DNA from: Lentzea atacamensis
Lineage (GTDB): Bacteria > Actinomycetota > Actinomycetes > Mycobacteriales > Pseudonocardiaceae
Assembly (NCBI RefSeq): GCF_003269295.1
Contig: NZ_QLTT01000006.1
Coordinates: 248,001-312,000, forward strand
DNA: 64,000 nt
Reading direction: 5' to 3'
Part shown: piece by piece, positions 1 through 11,109 of the stretch
Position numbering within the stretch: position 1 is the first letter of the stretch
Layout: each line of letters begins with the position of its first letter
The notes under the pieces: generated by a model
What the model was told of the DNA's origin: nothing
The model's database searches: none
The model's input: only the letters and a program-made list of their open reading frames with translations
Position numbers and translations under genes: made by a program

Positions 1-263
1 GGAGAGCAGCCCTCGTCGACGATGCCGCCAACGGCACAGGTCTGGGTGATGGACGGCGAGTTGATCGGCACAGCGCCGCCGAGAACGCCGACGTTGTTGC
101 CACAGGCACCGACGTTCACGTTCGCGTTGTTGCCGTTCAGCAGGACGAGCAGCGGGCCGTTCGTCCAGTGGTACCCGTCGTGGCCTTCGCCGGCCATGGC
201 GGCAGGGGCGAACGTGAGGGGCAGCGCAGCTGCGGCAGCAACCGCGGCACAAGCCTTCTTCAC
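1..263 (-). CDS. Chaplin-like small secreted protein (C-terminus outside window)
   Basis: GTG start at 263 with AAGGAG six bases upstream; the 87 visible codons run off the left edge. Residues 1-23 form a lysine-led, alanine-rich signal peptide ending near AMA-GEG. The mature part is Gly/Asn/Val-rich with NVNVGACGNNVGVLG and a second Cys about 22 residues later, which resembles the chaplin domain (two Cys, CGN-V-V core) of Streptomyces surface amyloids. It is likely exported and surface associated. Spacing of the Cys pair differs somewhat from classical chaplins, so it may be only chaplin-like. Confidence 0.6.
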   Translation of the reverse strand, partial: MKKACAAVAAAAALPLTFAPAAMAGEGHDGYHWTNGPLLVLLNGNNANVNVGACGNNVGVLGGAVPINSPSITQTCAVGGIVDEGCS

Positions 264-298
264 GTAAATCTCCTTCATGTCGGGTTATCCCCGTCATT

Positions 299-323
299 TC
301 CGGAGTCTTCAGGGATCTCCGGA
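299..323. repeat. Short inverted repeat upstream of the chaplin-like gene
   Basis: TCCGGAG (299-305) and CTCCGGA (317-323) form a 7-bp perfect inverted repeat in the space between the divergent chaplin-like and DUF885 genes. It could be an operator or a weak hairpin. The rest of 264-491 shows no gene. Confidence 0.35.
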
Positions 324-491
324 GGGAGGGGTCTCCGGGCGGAGCCGTTATCGGTGTTGATCTCGATTGGCGGTCCCGATGACCCCATTGTGTGACAGCA
401 AGATCAACAACATTGCCCGTTCAGGTGGTCTTCGATTCACGATTCGGTCGCGAGTAAGGCGCCGTGGTAGACGCTCTACGCTCTCCGACTC

Positions 492-1742
492 ATGGAGGCC
501 AACGAGCTCGTACGCGGATACCTGGTTCTTGGGCTGCGGCTCGGGCGCCTGGTGCCCGGGTTCGTCGACTCGTTCACCGGCGACCCGGCACTGAGCCGCG
601 CCGTCGACAACGAGCCGCGCCTCGACCCCAAGGCGCTGGCAGGCCACGCGCGGCAGCTCCAGCGTGAGCTCGTCGACTCCGACCTCGCTGACCAGCGCAA
701 ACAGTTCCTCCAGGCGCACCTCACCGCGTTGGAGTGCACCGCGCGCAAGCTCGCCGGCGAGCGCATCGCGTTCATCGACGAGGTCGAGCGGTACTTCCAG
801 GTCCGCATCCGCCCCGGCGACGAGGACGCGTACGCGCAGGCCCACCGCAACCTCGACGCGCTGCTGCCGGGTGCCGGTTCGCTCTCCGAACGCCTCAACG
901 CCTTCCGCACGGCCGACGAGGTGTCCCCACGCAGGCTCCAGGGCGCCGTCCAGGCCCTCTCCAGCGCCCTGAGGGACCGCGTGCGGCGCAAGTACGCACT
1001 GCCCGAGCAGGAGATCGTCGAGTACCAGGTCGTCACGAACAAGCCGTGGAGCGGTTTCAACTACTACCTCGGCGGCTACCGGTCGCGCGTCGCGATCAAC
1101 GCCGACCTGAACCACCGCATGTCGAACCTGCCGCACCTGGTCGCGCACGAGTCCTATCCGGGCCACCACACCGAGCACTGCCGCAAGGAGGCGGGCCTGG
1201 TCGCCAAGCGCGGCCACGCCGAGCAGTCGATCTTCCTGATCAACACGCCGCAGTGCCTGATGGCCGAGGGCATGGCGGACCTCGGCCTGCACGCCGCTGT
1301 CGGGCCGGGCTGGGGCGTCTGGACGGAGCAGATCTTCCGCGACCTCGGGTTGCGAATGGACGGCGAACTGTCCGAAAAGGTCGAATCGGCGGCGTCCGGT
1401 CTGCTCACCGTGCGGCAGGACGCCGCCCTGCTGCTACACGATCGGGGTGCGGATCAGGATGACGTGGTTGCGCATCTGCGCAGGTGGCTGCTAGTCCCCG
1501 ACCGCCGCGCACGGCAGATGGTTCGTTTTCTGGCCGACCCGTTGTGGCGCGCGTACACCACCACATACGTCGAAGGAGTGCGCCTCGTGAGGGCCTGGCT
1601 GGACGTCCGCGCGCCCGGCGAGTCGCTCGACTCCCGCTATCTGAGACTTCTCGACGAGCCCCTGGTGCCGAAATCCCTGGAATCCCAGGTTCGGGACGGC
1701 CTGTCGTGGTTGGCCCGCAACGGCCACGAAAGTGGCATCTGA
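492..1742 (+). CDS. DUF885-type zinc metalloprotein (putative metallopeptidase)
   Basis: 416 residues, no signal peptide. The centre holds HESYPGHHTEH (about residues 222-232), the HExxPGHH form of the zinc motif found in the DUF885 family, followed about 35 residues later by AEGMADLG, which can supply the third ligand. The family is predicted to contain metal-dependent peptidases, but substrates are mostly unknown. Members are often longer (500-600 residues), so this is a short form. The gene stands alone; PhoH lies 308 bases downstream. Family call fairly sure, substrate unknown. Confidence 0.65.
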   Translation: MEANELVRGYLVLGLRLGRLVPGFVDSFTGDPALSRAVDNEPRLDPKALAGHARQLQRELVDSDLADQRKQFLQAHLTALECTARKLAGERIAFIDEVERYFQVRIRPGDEDAYAQAHRNLDALLPGAGSLSERLNAFRTADEVSPRRLQGAVQALSSALRDRVRRKYALPEQEIVEYQVVTNKPWSGFNYYLGGYRSRVAINADLNHRMSNLPHLVAHESYPGHHTEHCRKEAGLVAKRGHAEQSIFLINTPQCLMAEGMADLGLHAAVGPGWGVWTEQIFRDLGLRMDGELSEKVESAASGLLTVRQDAALLLHDRGADQDDVVAHLRRWLLVPDRRARQMVRFLADPLWRAYTTTYVEGVRLVRAWLDVRAPGESLDSRYLRLLDEPLVPKSLESQVRDGLSWLARNGHESGI

Positions 1743-2050
1743 CCAGCGAAAACACGGCTACGGTCACGTTTCGGGTTGTTTTCCGGCAGATGACAAATCG
1801 GGATTCACCTGTGTGGCTTCATGCAGACGGGGTACTTCCGCAGGTAACTTCGAAAGCGGCGGGACGCGACCACTGCGGACCGCGCAGGGAGGCTCTGATC
1901 GTGGCAGACAACGTCGCGAGGGGGCCGGCACCCGGCCCTCGTGGTCGACCTGCCTGACGCCGACACCGGCGGAAGGTGAGACGACCGATCAGGGTGGTGC
2001 CTGGCCCAGCGAGGAGCGGACGCGGGTGCCGCGTTCGTGAGGGAGTTGCC
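1743..2050 (+). other. 308-base gap before phoH, weak small ORFs only
   Basis: The gap holds a GC-rich stem near 1915-1942 (CGAGGG...CCCTCG type) and an open frame ending at 2040, 10 bases before the phoH start. No family is recognised. In mycobacteria a small antitoxin gene (phoAT) lies directly upstream of phoH2, so a short coupled ORF here is possible but unproven. Confidence 0.3.
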
Positions 2051-3436
2051 GTGAACGCACGACGTCCCGCGAGCCGTTCCTCAGGCTCATCGCGCAGTTC
2101 CTCCCCCCGGCGCAAGTCCGCCGCTCCAGCCATCACCACATATGTGCTGGACACGTCGGTACTGCTGTCCGACCCTCTCGCCCCCACCCGTTTCGCGGAG
2201 CACGAGGTCGTGCTGCCGCTCGTGGTGATCAGCGAGCTGGAGGGCAAGCGCCACCACCCCGAACTGGGCTGGTTCGCGAGGGAAGCACTGCGTCTGCTCG
2301 ACGACCTGCGCTTGCGGCATGGTCGCCTCGATTCGCCGATCTCCATAGGAGATCTGGGAGGCACCTTGCACGTCGAGCTCAACCACTCCGACCCGGAGGT
2401 GTTGCCATCAGGTTTCCGAACGGACTCCAACGACGCCCGGATCCTCGCTTGCTCCCTCAACCTCGCTGCTGAGGGGCGAAACGTCACCCTGGTGACCAAG
2501 GACATGCCGCTGCGGGTCAAGGCCGGATCGGTCGGCCTGCAGGCGGAGGAGTACCGGGCGCACGACGTGACCCTGTCCGGCTGGACGGGAATGTCCGATC
2601 TGGACGTTCCTCAGTCGTTGGTGGACAGCCTGTTCAAGGAGAACGTCGTCGACCCCACCCAGTACGAGGACCTGGAGCACATCGCGGAACTGCCCTGCCA
2701 CACCGGACTCCGGTTGCTGGCGGGCACGTCGAGTGCGCTGGGCCGGGTGACCGCGGACAAGCAGATCAGGCTGGTGCGCGGAGATCGGGAGGCGTTCGGA
2801 CTGCACGGCAGGTCCGCTGAACAGCGGATCGCGCTGGACCTGTTGCTCGACGCCGATGTCGGCATCGTCTCGCTGGGCGGACGTGCGGGCACCGGCAAAT
2901 CGGCGCTGGCGTTGTGCGCCGGCCTCGAAGCGGTGATGGAACGCAGGCAGCACCGCAAGGTCGTGGTGTTCCGGCCGCTGTACGCGGTCGGTGGCCAGGA
3001 GCTCGGGTACCTGCCGGGTACCGAGAACGAGAAGATGGGGCCGTGGGCGCAGGCGGTGTTCGACACCCTCGGCGCGCTGGTGAGCCAGGCGGTGCTGGAG
3101 GAGGTGCTGGACCGCGGGATGCTCGAGGTCCTGCCACTCACCCACATCCGCGGTCGCTCGCTGCACGACTCCTTCGTGATCGTGGACGAGGCGCAGTCGT
3201 TGGAGCGCAACGTCCTGCTGACCGTGCTGTCCCGCCTGGGCAGCAACTCGCGGGTGGTGCTGACGCACGACGTGGCGCAGCGCGACAACCTGCGGGTGGG
3301 CCGGCACGACGGCGTGGCGGCGGTGATCGAGAAGCTGAAGGGCCACCCGCTCTTCGCACACGTGACCCTGACCCGCTCGGAGCGTTCGCCGATCGCGGCC
3401 CTCGTCACCGAGATGCTGGAGGACTACGCCTCATAG
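2051..3436 (+). CDS. phoH2: PIN domain - PhoH family ATPase (PhoH2-like ribonuclease/helicase)
   Basis: 461 residues from GTG at 2051 (GAGGGAGTT upstream); a longer frame from 1976 lacks that ribosome site. After a Ser/Arg-rich leader, residues about 28-160 are a PIN nuclease domain starting [11 protein letters not shown] with acidic residues along it. Residues about 250-460 are PhoH: Walker A GRAGTGKS and Walker [11 protein letters not shown]. The PIN-PhoH fusion is known in mycobacteria as PhoH2, an ATP-dependent RNA unwinding ribonuclease of the phoAT-phoH2 toxin-antitoxin type. A strong bidirectional terminator follows. Confidence 0.85.
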   Translation: MNARRPASRSSGSSRSSSPRRKSAAPAITTYVLDTSVLLSDPLAPTRFAEHEVVLPLVVISELEGKRHHPELGWFAREALRLLDDLRLRHGRLDSPISIGDLGGTLHVELNHSDPEVLPSGFRTDSNDARILACSLNLAAEGRNVTLVTKDMPLRVKAGSVGLQAEEYRAHDVTLSGWTGMSDLDVPQSLVDSLFKENVVDPTQYEDLEHIAELPCHTGLRLLAGTSSALGRVTADKQIRLVRGDREAFGLHGRSAEQRIALDLLLDADVGIVSLGGRAGTGKSALALCAGLEAVMERRQHRKVVVFRPLYAVGGQELGYLPGTENEKMGPWAQAVFDTLGALVSQAVLEEVLDRGMLEVLPLTHIRGRSLHDSFVIVDEAQSLERNVLLTVLSRLGSNSRVVLTHDVAQRDNLRVGRHDGVAAVIEKLKGHPLFAHVTLTRSERSPIAALVTEMLEDYAS

Positions 3437-3451
3437 TCGCGTCCTGAGTGG

Positions 3452-3484
3452 AACGGCCCCGCGCTTTCGTGGCGCGGGGCCGTT
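3452..3484. terminator. Bidirectional rho-independent-type hairpin
   Basis: AACGGCCCCGCGC (3452-3464) pairs perfectly over 13 bp with 3472-3484 around a 7-base loop, with T/A-containing ends both ways. It lies between the convergent phoH and ABC permease genes and serves both. Confidence 0.85.
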
Positions 3485-3492
3485 TCGCATCG

Positions 3493-4263
3493 CTAGTCGA
3501 GCGCGCGTTTCATGAAGCCGCGCAGGCCGAGCCCGCCGAAGCCCGCGATCGCGATCACGAGCACCAGCAGCACGATCGGCAACGGGATGTGCGGCACGCT
3601 GGGCACCAGCTCCGCGCGCATGCCCTCGCTCACGTACGTCAACGGGTTGAGCGCGCAGATCACCTTGAACCACAGCAGGTCGTCGCTCAGCGATCGCCAC
3701 GGGAACTGCGAGGACCCCGTGAACAGCAACGGCGTAAGGATCACCGCGAACATCACGTTGACCCGGCGAGCCGGCACCGACGTGCCGATGACCAGGCCGA
3801 CCGCGCCACCGGCGAGGCAGCCCAGGACGATCACCAGCAGGGCGCCGGGAATCCCTTCCCACGCCCACGAAACGTCGAGCATCAGGAACCCGACCGGCAC
3901 CATCAGCACCGCCGCGAAGAACCCGCGGATCGCGCCGAACACGATCTTCTCCACCGCGACCAGAGGGATGGAGATCGGTGCGAGCAGCCGGTCCTCGATC
4001 TCCCGCGTCCAGGAGAAGTCCAGCACCAGCGGCAGCGTCGTGTTCTGCAACGCGCCGAGGAACCCGTTCATCGCGATGATGCCGGGCAGCAGCACCTGAG
4101 CGAAGTCGTCCTGGACGTACCCGATGTCCCCCAGCACCTTCGCGAAGATGAAGAGGATGAAGAACGGCTGGATGATCACCTGCGCGAGGAAGCTCGGCAG
4201 CTCGCGGCCCGTGACGAAGACGTCGCGCCACAGGATCGCCTGGAACGTCCTGAGTTGGCTCAC
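3493..4263 (-). CDS. ABC-2 type multidrug transporter permease (DrrB-like)
   Basis: 256 residues from GTG at 4263, which overlaps the stop of the upstream ATPase gene (GTGA), so the two are translationally coupled. The protein has about six hydrophobic segments and the ABC-2 membrane fold typical of DrrB (daunorubicin exporter), with an amphipathic N-terminal stretch before the first helix. It would form the membrane pore of a homodimeric exporter driven by the ATPase encoded just upstream. A longer in-frame start reaching 4605 is only antisense-like read-through of the ATPase region. Substrate unknown. Confidence 0.85.
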   Translation of the reverse strand: MSQLRTFQAILWRDVFVTGRELPSFLAQVIIQPFFILFIFAKVLGDIGYVQDDFAQVLLPGIIAMNGFLGALQNTTLPLVLDFSWTREIEDRLLAPISIPLVAVEKIVFGAIRGFFAAVLMVPVGFLMLDVSWAWEGIPGALLVIVLGCLAGGAVGLVIGTSVPARRVNVMFAVILTPLLFTGSSQFPWRSLSDDLLWFKVICALNPLTYVSEGMRAELVPSVPHIPLPIVLLVLVIAIAGFGGLGLRGFMKRALD

Positions 4264-5213
4264 CGCAGCCCCCTGCCGGTCAGGTGGATGAAGACGTCTT
4301 CCAGGCTGGGCTTGCCGATCGCGACGTCGCTGACGACGACGTCGAGGTCCCGCAGCACGTTCAGCACCGCCGGCAACGTGACCGCGGTGTCGACGTCGGT
4401 GTAGACGCGGAACATGTTGTTCACGTCCTCGACCCGCTGCACACCGTCCACTTCGGACAGCGCTTGAGTGATCTTCGCGGGCTCGTGGCCGTTCGGGCTC
4501 ACCGTGACGCTGACCGTGTTGCTGCCGGGCAGGCTTCTCGTCAGCTCCGCGGGCGTGTCCAGCGTGAGCAGCTTGCCGTGGTCGACGATGCCGACGCGGT
4601 CGCACAGCTTCGCGGCCTCGTCCATGTCGTGCGTGGTCAGCACGACCGTGACGCCTTCCGCGTGCAGTGCGGCGACGCGTTCGTGAACGAAGAGCCTGGC
4701 TTGAGGGTCGAGGCCGGTGCTGGGTTCGTCGAGGAACAACACCTTCGGGCGGTGCATCAGCGCGCGGGCGATCATCAACCGCTGCGCCTGCCCGCCGGAC
4801 AACGTGTCGACGAGCGCGTCCTCGTGGTCCTTCAACCCCATCCGCTCGAGGATGTCGTCGGCGAGCTTCTTGCGTTCCGCGGGCCCGATGCCGTGGTAGG
4901 CCGCGTGGAACAACAGGTTCTGCCGCGCGTTGAGCGAGCGGTCGAGGTTGTTGCGCTGCGGCACGACAGCCAGCAGCTGCCGCGCGCGCTTCGAGTCGGT
5001 GACCACGTCGACCCCCTCCACCAGCGCCCGCCCCGACGTGGGGCGGACGCGCGTGGTGAGGACGCCGACCGTGGTCGTCTTGCCCGCGCCGTTCGGCCCG
5101 AGCAATCCGAAGACCTCACCGCGGCGGACGGTGAAGCTCAACCCGTCCACCGCCGGTTTTTGTCCGGTTTTATAGACTTTGCGGAGTTCTCTCACCTCAA
5201 CCGCGTCGTCCAC
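4260..5213 (-). CDS. ABC transporter ATP-binding protein (DrrA-like)
   Basis: 317 residues. Walker A GPNGAGKTTT (about 38-47), signature LSGGQAQR (about 141), Walker B VLFLDEPSTGLD and the H-loop TTHDMDEA are all present, so it should be an active ATPase. The C-terminal 90 residues form the regulatory extension seen in DrrA-type exporters. Partner permease overlaps by 4 bases. The gene begins 3 bases after the stop of guaB1, so the three genes can be one minus-strand transcript. Confidence 0.9.
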   Translation of the reverse strand: MDDAVEVRELRKVYKTGQKPAVDGLSFTVRRGEVFGLLGPNGAGKTTTVGVLTTRVRPTSGRALVEGVDVVTDSKRARQLLAVVPQRNNLDRSLNARQNLLFHAAYHGIGPAERKKLADDILERMGLKDHEDALVDTLSGGQAQRLMIARALMHRPKVLFLDEPSTGLDPQARLFVHERVAALHAEGVTVVLTTHDMDEAAKLCDRVGIVDHGKLLTLDTPAELTRSLPGSNTVSVTVSPNGHEPAKITQALSEVDGVQRVEDVNNMFRVYTDVDTAVTLPAVLNVLRDLDVVVSDVAIGKPSLEDVFIHLTGRGLR

Positions 5214-5216
5214 TTC

Positions 5217-7872
<2,656 letters not shown>

Positions 7873-7892
7873 CGGCTAGCCGCACGCGAATT

Positions 7893-9425
7893 TCAACCCC
7901 GGCGCGCGTCCGGTTGTGCGGTGGGCAGAAGTGCCCTCACCTCCTCGATCGTCGTCGCCTCCGACGGGTCCTTGTCCGGGCGGTAGCGCACGACGCGGGC
8001 GAACCGCAGCGCCACGCCGCCGGGATAGCGCGGCGAGACCTGCACGCCGTCCAGCTCGATCTCGATCACCAGCTCCGGGCGGACCATGACCACCCAGTCG
8101 TTCTGCTCGGTCGCGATCACCTGCAGGGCCTTGGTCTGCCACGTGAGCAGCTCGTCGGTGAGGCCCTTGAAGGTCTTGCCGACCATCACCGGCGGGCCGC
8201 CGTCCGGGTCGCGGGCGCCCAGGTGCAGGTTCGACAGCCATCCGCGGCGACGGCCGCTGCCCCACTCGACGCCGAGCACGATCAGGTCGAGCGTGTGGAC
8301 CGGCTTCACCTTCTGCCAGGCACGACCGCGTCTGCCCGCCGCGTAGGGCGAGGCGAGCGACTTCACCATCACGCCCTCGTGACCGGCGCTCAGCGACGCC
8401 GTGACGACCTCGGCCGCCTCGTCCGGCGACGGGTCCAGCACGCCCGGGATGACGTGCTCGCCCGCGACCTGCCGGAGAGCCGTCAGACGGTCTCTCAGCG
8501 GCTCGTCGAGCAGGTCCTTGCCGTCGAGGTGCAGGCAGTCGAAGAAGTACGGGTGCAGGAGCAGCTCGCGCTCGTCCTGCGCGCCGAACCGGCTCATCGT
8601 CTCCTGGAACGGGCGGGGTCTCCCCTCGTCGGTCAACGCCAGGGTCTCGCCGTCGAGCACCACCGACGTGCACGGCAGGCCGCGCACGAGCTCGACCAGC
8701 TCGGGCACCGTCTTGGTGATCTCGCGCAACGTGCGGGTGTAGACGCGGACGTCGTCGCCCGAGCGGTGCACCTGGATGCGCGCACCGTCGAGCTTGTGCT
8801 CCACCACGCAGCTGCCGAGCTCGGACAGCGCCTCGCTCAGCGACTCGGCTGGTGAGGCCAGCATCGGCCGCAGCGGACGCCCGACCTCCAGCCGGAAGGC
8901 CTCCAGCGCCTCCGCGCCGCCGGCCAGCGCGGCCACCGCCGTCTCCGGTAATCGGCCGGACAGCATGAACGCGCGTCGCACCGTCTCGCCCGGCACGTCC
9001 GCGGCCGAGGCGATCGCGTCCAGCATCACGCCTTCCAGCGCGCCCTGCCGCAGCTCACCGGTGAGCAAGCGACGTAAGAAGTCCTGCTCCGCCTCTGTGG
9101 AACGACCGAAAAGCGCCGTCAGCAGGTCGGCCCGGCGCTGCGCCGAGCCCTTGCCGGACGTCGCGGCCACCTCGGCGAGCACGGCGTCGACCTCGGCGAC
9201 CGTGAGCCCCGCCAGAGCGACCGGCGGCACGGACAGGTCGAAGACCGTGCGCCAGCCCGCGCCGATGCGACCCTGCCGCGGCGTGCCTATGAGAAAGGAC
9301 ACCACCGCGACCACGACGTCGGCCGACGCCGAGCGCAGCAACGCGGACAACGCCTTGACCTTGGCAAGGCGCGATCGCGTCGCCGCCACGGCGGCCGACG
9401 TGTCGACTACTTCGGAAAGGAGCAC
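7893..9425 (-). CDS. ligB: ATP-dependent DNA ligase (LigB type)
   Basis: About 510 residues. Adenylation motif EHKLDGARIQVHR gives the lysine that takes AMP; downstream motifs such as VLDGE, EGVMVKS and WQKVKP are present, then an OB-fold. The N-terminal 190 residues are the DNA-binding domain found in archaeal/LigB enzymes. The chosen GTG start at 9425 gives VLLSEVV, matching the usual N-terminus; an in-frame GTG at 9440 is also possible, and neither has a clear ribosome site. It acts in nick sealing beside the essential NAD ligase. Confidence 0.9.
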   Translation of the reverse strand: MLLSEVVDTSAAVAATRSRLAKVKALSALLRSASADVVVAVVSFLIGTPRQGRIGAGWRTVFDLSVPPVALAGLTVAEVDAVLAEVAATSGKGSAQRRADLLTALFGRSTEAEQDFLRRLLTGELRQGALEGVMLDAIASAADVPGETVRRAFMLSGRLPETAVAALAGGAEALEAFRLEVGRPLRPMLASPAESLSEALSELGSCVVEHKLDGARIQVHRSGDDVRVYTRTLREITKTVPELVELVRGLPCTSVVLDGETLALTDEGRPRPFQETMSRFGAQDERELLLHPYFFDCLHLDGKDLLDEPLRDRLTALRQVAGEHVIPGVLDPSPDEAAEVVTASLSAGHEGVMVKSLASPYAAGRRGRAWQKVKPVHTLDLIVLGVEWGSGRRRGWLSNLHLGARDPDGGPPVMVGKTFKGLTDELLTWQTKALQVIATEQNDWVVMVRPELVIEIELDGVQVSPRYPGGVALRFARVVRYRPDKDPSEATTIEEVRALLPTAQPDARRG

Positions 9426-9447
9426 GGACTCATGGTGCACCCGAGCA

Positions 9448-9487
9448 CTGACAATTTCTGGACGGTCGGGTTAGGCTGACCAGGTCA
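9448..9487 (+). promoter_or_regulatory. Sigma-70-like promoter with overlapping palindrome for the repeat peptide gene
   Basis: CTGACA (9448-9453), 18 bases, TAGGCT (9472-9477) is a good actinobacterial housekeeping promoter. TGACCAGGTCA (9477-9487), a perfect 5-bp inverted repeat around one base, covers the expected transcription start, where a bound protein would repress. The gene starts at 9516, giving a leader of about 30 bases. Confidence 0.55.
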
Positions 9488-9515
9488 ACCGTTCTACCTG
9501 GGGGTTTATCGCGTC

Positions 9516-9719
9516 ATGCGCGCTATCAAGATCGTCGCCGCCGCCCTGCTCATCGCCGCCGCCGCCTCCTCCGCTCCTGGCATCGGCACCGACCGCGAGC
9601 ACATCCTGGGCGCCGACATCAGCCCCGCGCGCGAACACATCCTGGGCACCGACGCCAGCACCATGCGCGAACACATCCTGGGCACCGACGCCAGCACCAT
9701 GCGCGAACACATCCTCTAA
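9516..9719 (+). CDS. Small secreted peptide built of REHILGTD repeats
   Basis: 67 residues. Residues 1-20 (MRAIKIVAAALLIAAAASSA) form a short signal peptide with likely cleavage around SSA-PG. The rest is four copies of a 12-residue unit starting REHILG: residues 27-38 (diverged), 39-50 and 51-62 (identical), and 63-67 (REHIL, cut off by the stop). GGGGGT lies upstream of the ATG and a promoter precedes it. The stop overlaps the end of the convergent MocR gene by 4 bases. No family is recognised. A secreted repeat peptide, a multi-copy signal precursor or a cell-wall peptide are all possible. Confidence 0.65.
   Translation: MRAIKIVAAALLIAAAASSAPGIGTDREHILGADISPAREHILGTDASTMREHILGTDASTMREHIL
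9594..9716 (+). repeat. 36-bp coding tandem repeat
   Basis: Copies begin at 9594, 9630, 9666 and a partial at 9702; the second and third are nearly identical at base level, the first is diverged. Unit length is a multiple of three and codes REHILG-x6, so copy number can change without loss of frame. Confidence 0.85.
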
Positions 9720-11062
9720 GCGGCCGCCGCGATCTCCTTGACCGCCTCCCGCAGGCGGTCGGGAGTGAGCGCCGCATAGCCGAGCACCAGCCCCGGCCAC
9801 ATCGGCGTACGCGTGTACTGCGCCAACGCCCACACGTGCACGCCACGCTCCTCGAGCCTGCTCTTCAACGCGAGGTCGTCCGTCCCGTCCGGCATGCGCA
9901 ACACGACGTGCAGCCCGGCGGCGACACCGATGGACTGCCACGCGGGCAGGTGCTCCGACACGGCGTCCAGCAGCGCGTCCCGCCTCTTCCGGTAGAGCGC
10001 GCGCGTACGACGCAGATGCCGGTCATAGCCGCCCGTCCGCAGCATGTGCGCGAACGCGGCCTGCGGGATCGTCGCGGTGCCCATGTCGTTGTACTTCTTG
10101 CGGTTCACGATGCCCTCGCGCAGCCGCTCCGGCACCACGAGCCACCCGAGGCGCAACGCGGGCGCCAGCACCTTGCTGGTCGTCCCCTGGTACACCACGT
10201 GCTCCGGCGCCAGTGCCTGCAACGCCCCGAGCGCTGGCCGGTCGTACCGGTGCTCGGCGTCGTAGTCGTCCTCGATGATCAACCCGTCCCGCTCGCGCGC
10301 CCACTCCACGAGCGCCCTGCGGCGTTCCGGATGCAGCACCACGCCCAGCGGGAACTGGTGCGCCGCCGTGACGAGCACCGCCTTGCAGTCCGTTTTGGAC
10401 AGCAGGTCGACCCGGATTCCCTTGTCGTCCACCGGAACCGGCACGGTTTCGAGCCCGTGTGACCGCAACATGTCCTCGCCACCGAAGTGGCTCGGCTCCT
10501 CGATGGCGATGCTGCCGTTCAGCAACCGGGCGGTGAGCTGCAACCCGTCCGCGGCGCCGTTGGTGATCACCGCATCCCGCGCGACCACCGCCCGCACACG
10601 CGCCAGGTAGTCGACGATCTCCTTGCGCAGCCCCACAAATCCGGCCGGGTCCGGGTAAGCGAGGTCGTCGTCGGGCAGGTCGGCGAGCGCCGCTCGGTGC
10701 GCCGCAACCCATTCCGCACGCGGAAACGCGCCCAACGCCGGCAACCCGGGCCGCAGGTTGAACCGCCACCGCTGCGGTGGCTCCGGCACACCGCACGCCC
10801 CGGCGGGCCCGACGCTCGCGACCGTCGTCCCCGATCCGCGCCGCGACGTGAGGTACCCCTCCGCCACCAGCTGCGTGTACGCCGACGTGACGGTCCCGCG
10901 CGCCACCCCGAGCTGCGCCGCCAGGTCCCGGCTCGACGGCAACCGCGTCCCCGGCACCAGCCGCCCGTCCCGGATGGCCCTGCGCAGCTCGACCTCCACG
11001 CCACGCCGCCGCTGGTGCCCCGGCAACAGCAGCTCACGAAAAGTGGTCCAGTTTGCAGTCAT
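9716..11062 (-). CDS. MocR/PdxR family transcriptional regulator (GntR HTH - aminotransferase fusion)
   Basis: 448 residues from ATG at 11062 (TTG at 11065 also open). Residues about 15-80 are a GntR winged helix (GTRLPSSRDLAAQLGVARGTV). Residues about 100-448 are a fold-type I aminotransferase domain with the PLP lysine in TSKVLAPALRLG and ENNY-like region NGAADGLQ. MocR proteins sense PLP or amino compounds and regulate a divergent gene. Here the divergent partner is the EamA exporter 47 bases away, which is therefore the likely target. Start region overlaps an inverted repeat that may be its operator. Confidence 0.88.
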   Translation of the reverse strand: MTANWTTFRELLLPGHQRRRGVEVELRRAIRDGRLVPGTRLPSSRDLAAQLGVARGTVTSAYTQLVAEGYLTSRRGSGTTVASVGPAGACGVPEPPQRWRFNLRPGLPALGAFPRAEWVAAHRAALADLPDDDLAYPDPAGFVGLRKEIVDYLARVRAVVARDAVITNGAADGLQLTARLLNGSIAIEEPSHFGGEDMLRSHGLETVPVPVDDKGIRVDLLSKTDCKAVLVTAAHQFPLGVVLHPERRRALVEWARERDGLIIEDDYDAEHRYDRPALGALQALAPEHVVYQGTTSKVLAPALRLGWLVVPERLREGIVNRKKYNDMGTATIPQAAFAHMLRTGGYDRHLRRTRALYRKRRDALLDAVSEHLPAWQSIGVAAGLHVVLRMPDGTDDLALKSRLEERGVHVWALAQYTRTPMWPGLVLGYAALTPDRLREAVKEIAAAA

Positions 11063-11087
11063 CAAAGTGGAGCTTAAACCTGGACCA
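11044..11087. promoter_or_regulatory. Probable MocR operator in the divergent promoter
   Basis: TGGTCCAG (11044-11051) and CTGGACCA (11080-11087) are exact 8-bp inverted repeats flanking the region between the two divergent starts (11062 and 11110). Such repeats in the short divergent space are typical MocR binding sites. The function is inferred from position. Confidence 0.55.
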
Positions 11088-11109
11088 GTCAGCCGCGAGG
11101 CTCAACGGC

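Noticed and set aside
9594-9716. CRISPR array
   Set aside because: 36-bp repeats are contiguous without spacers and code for a repeat peptide.
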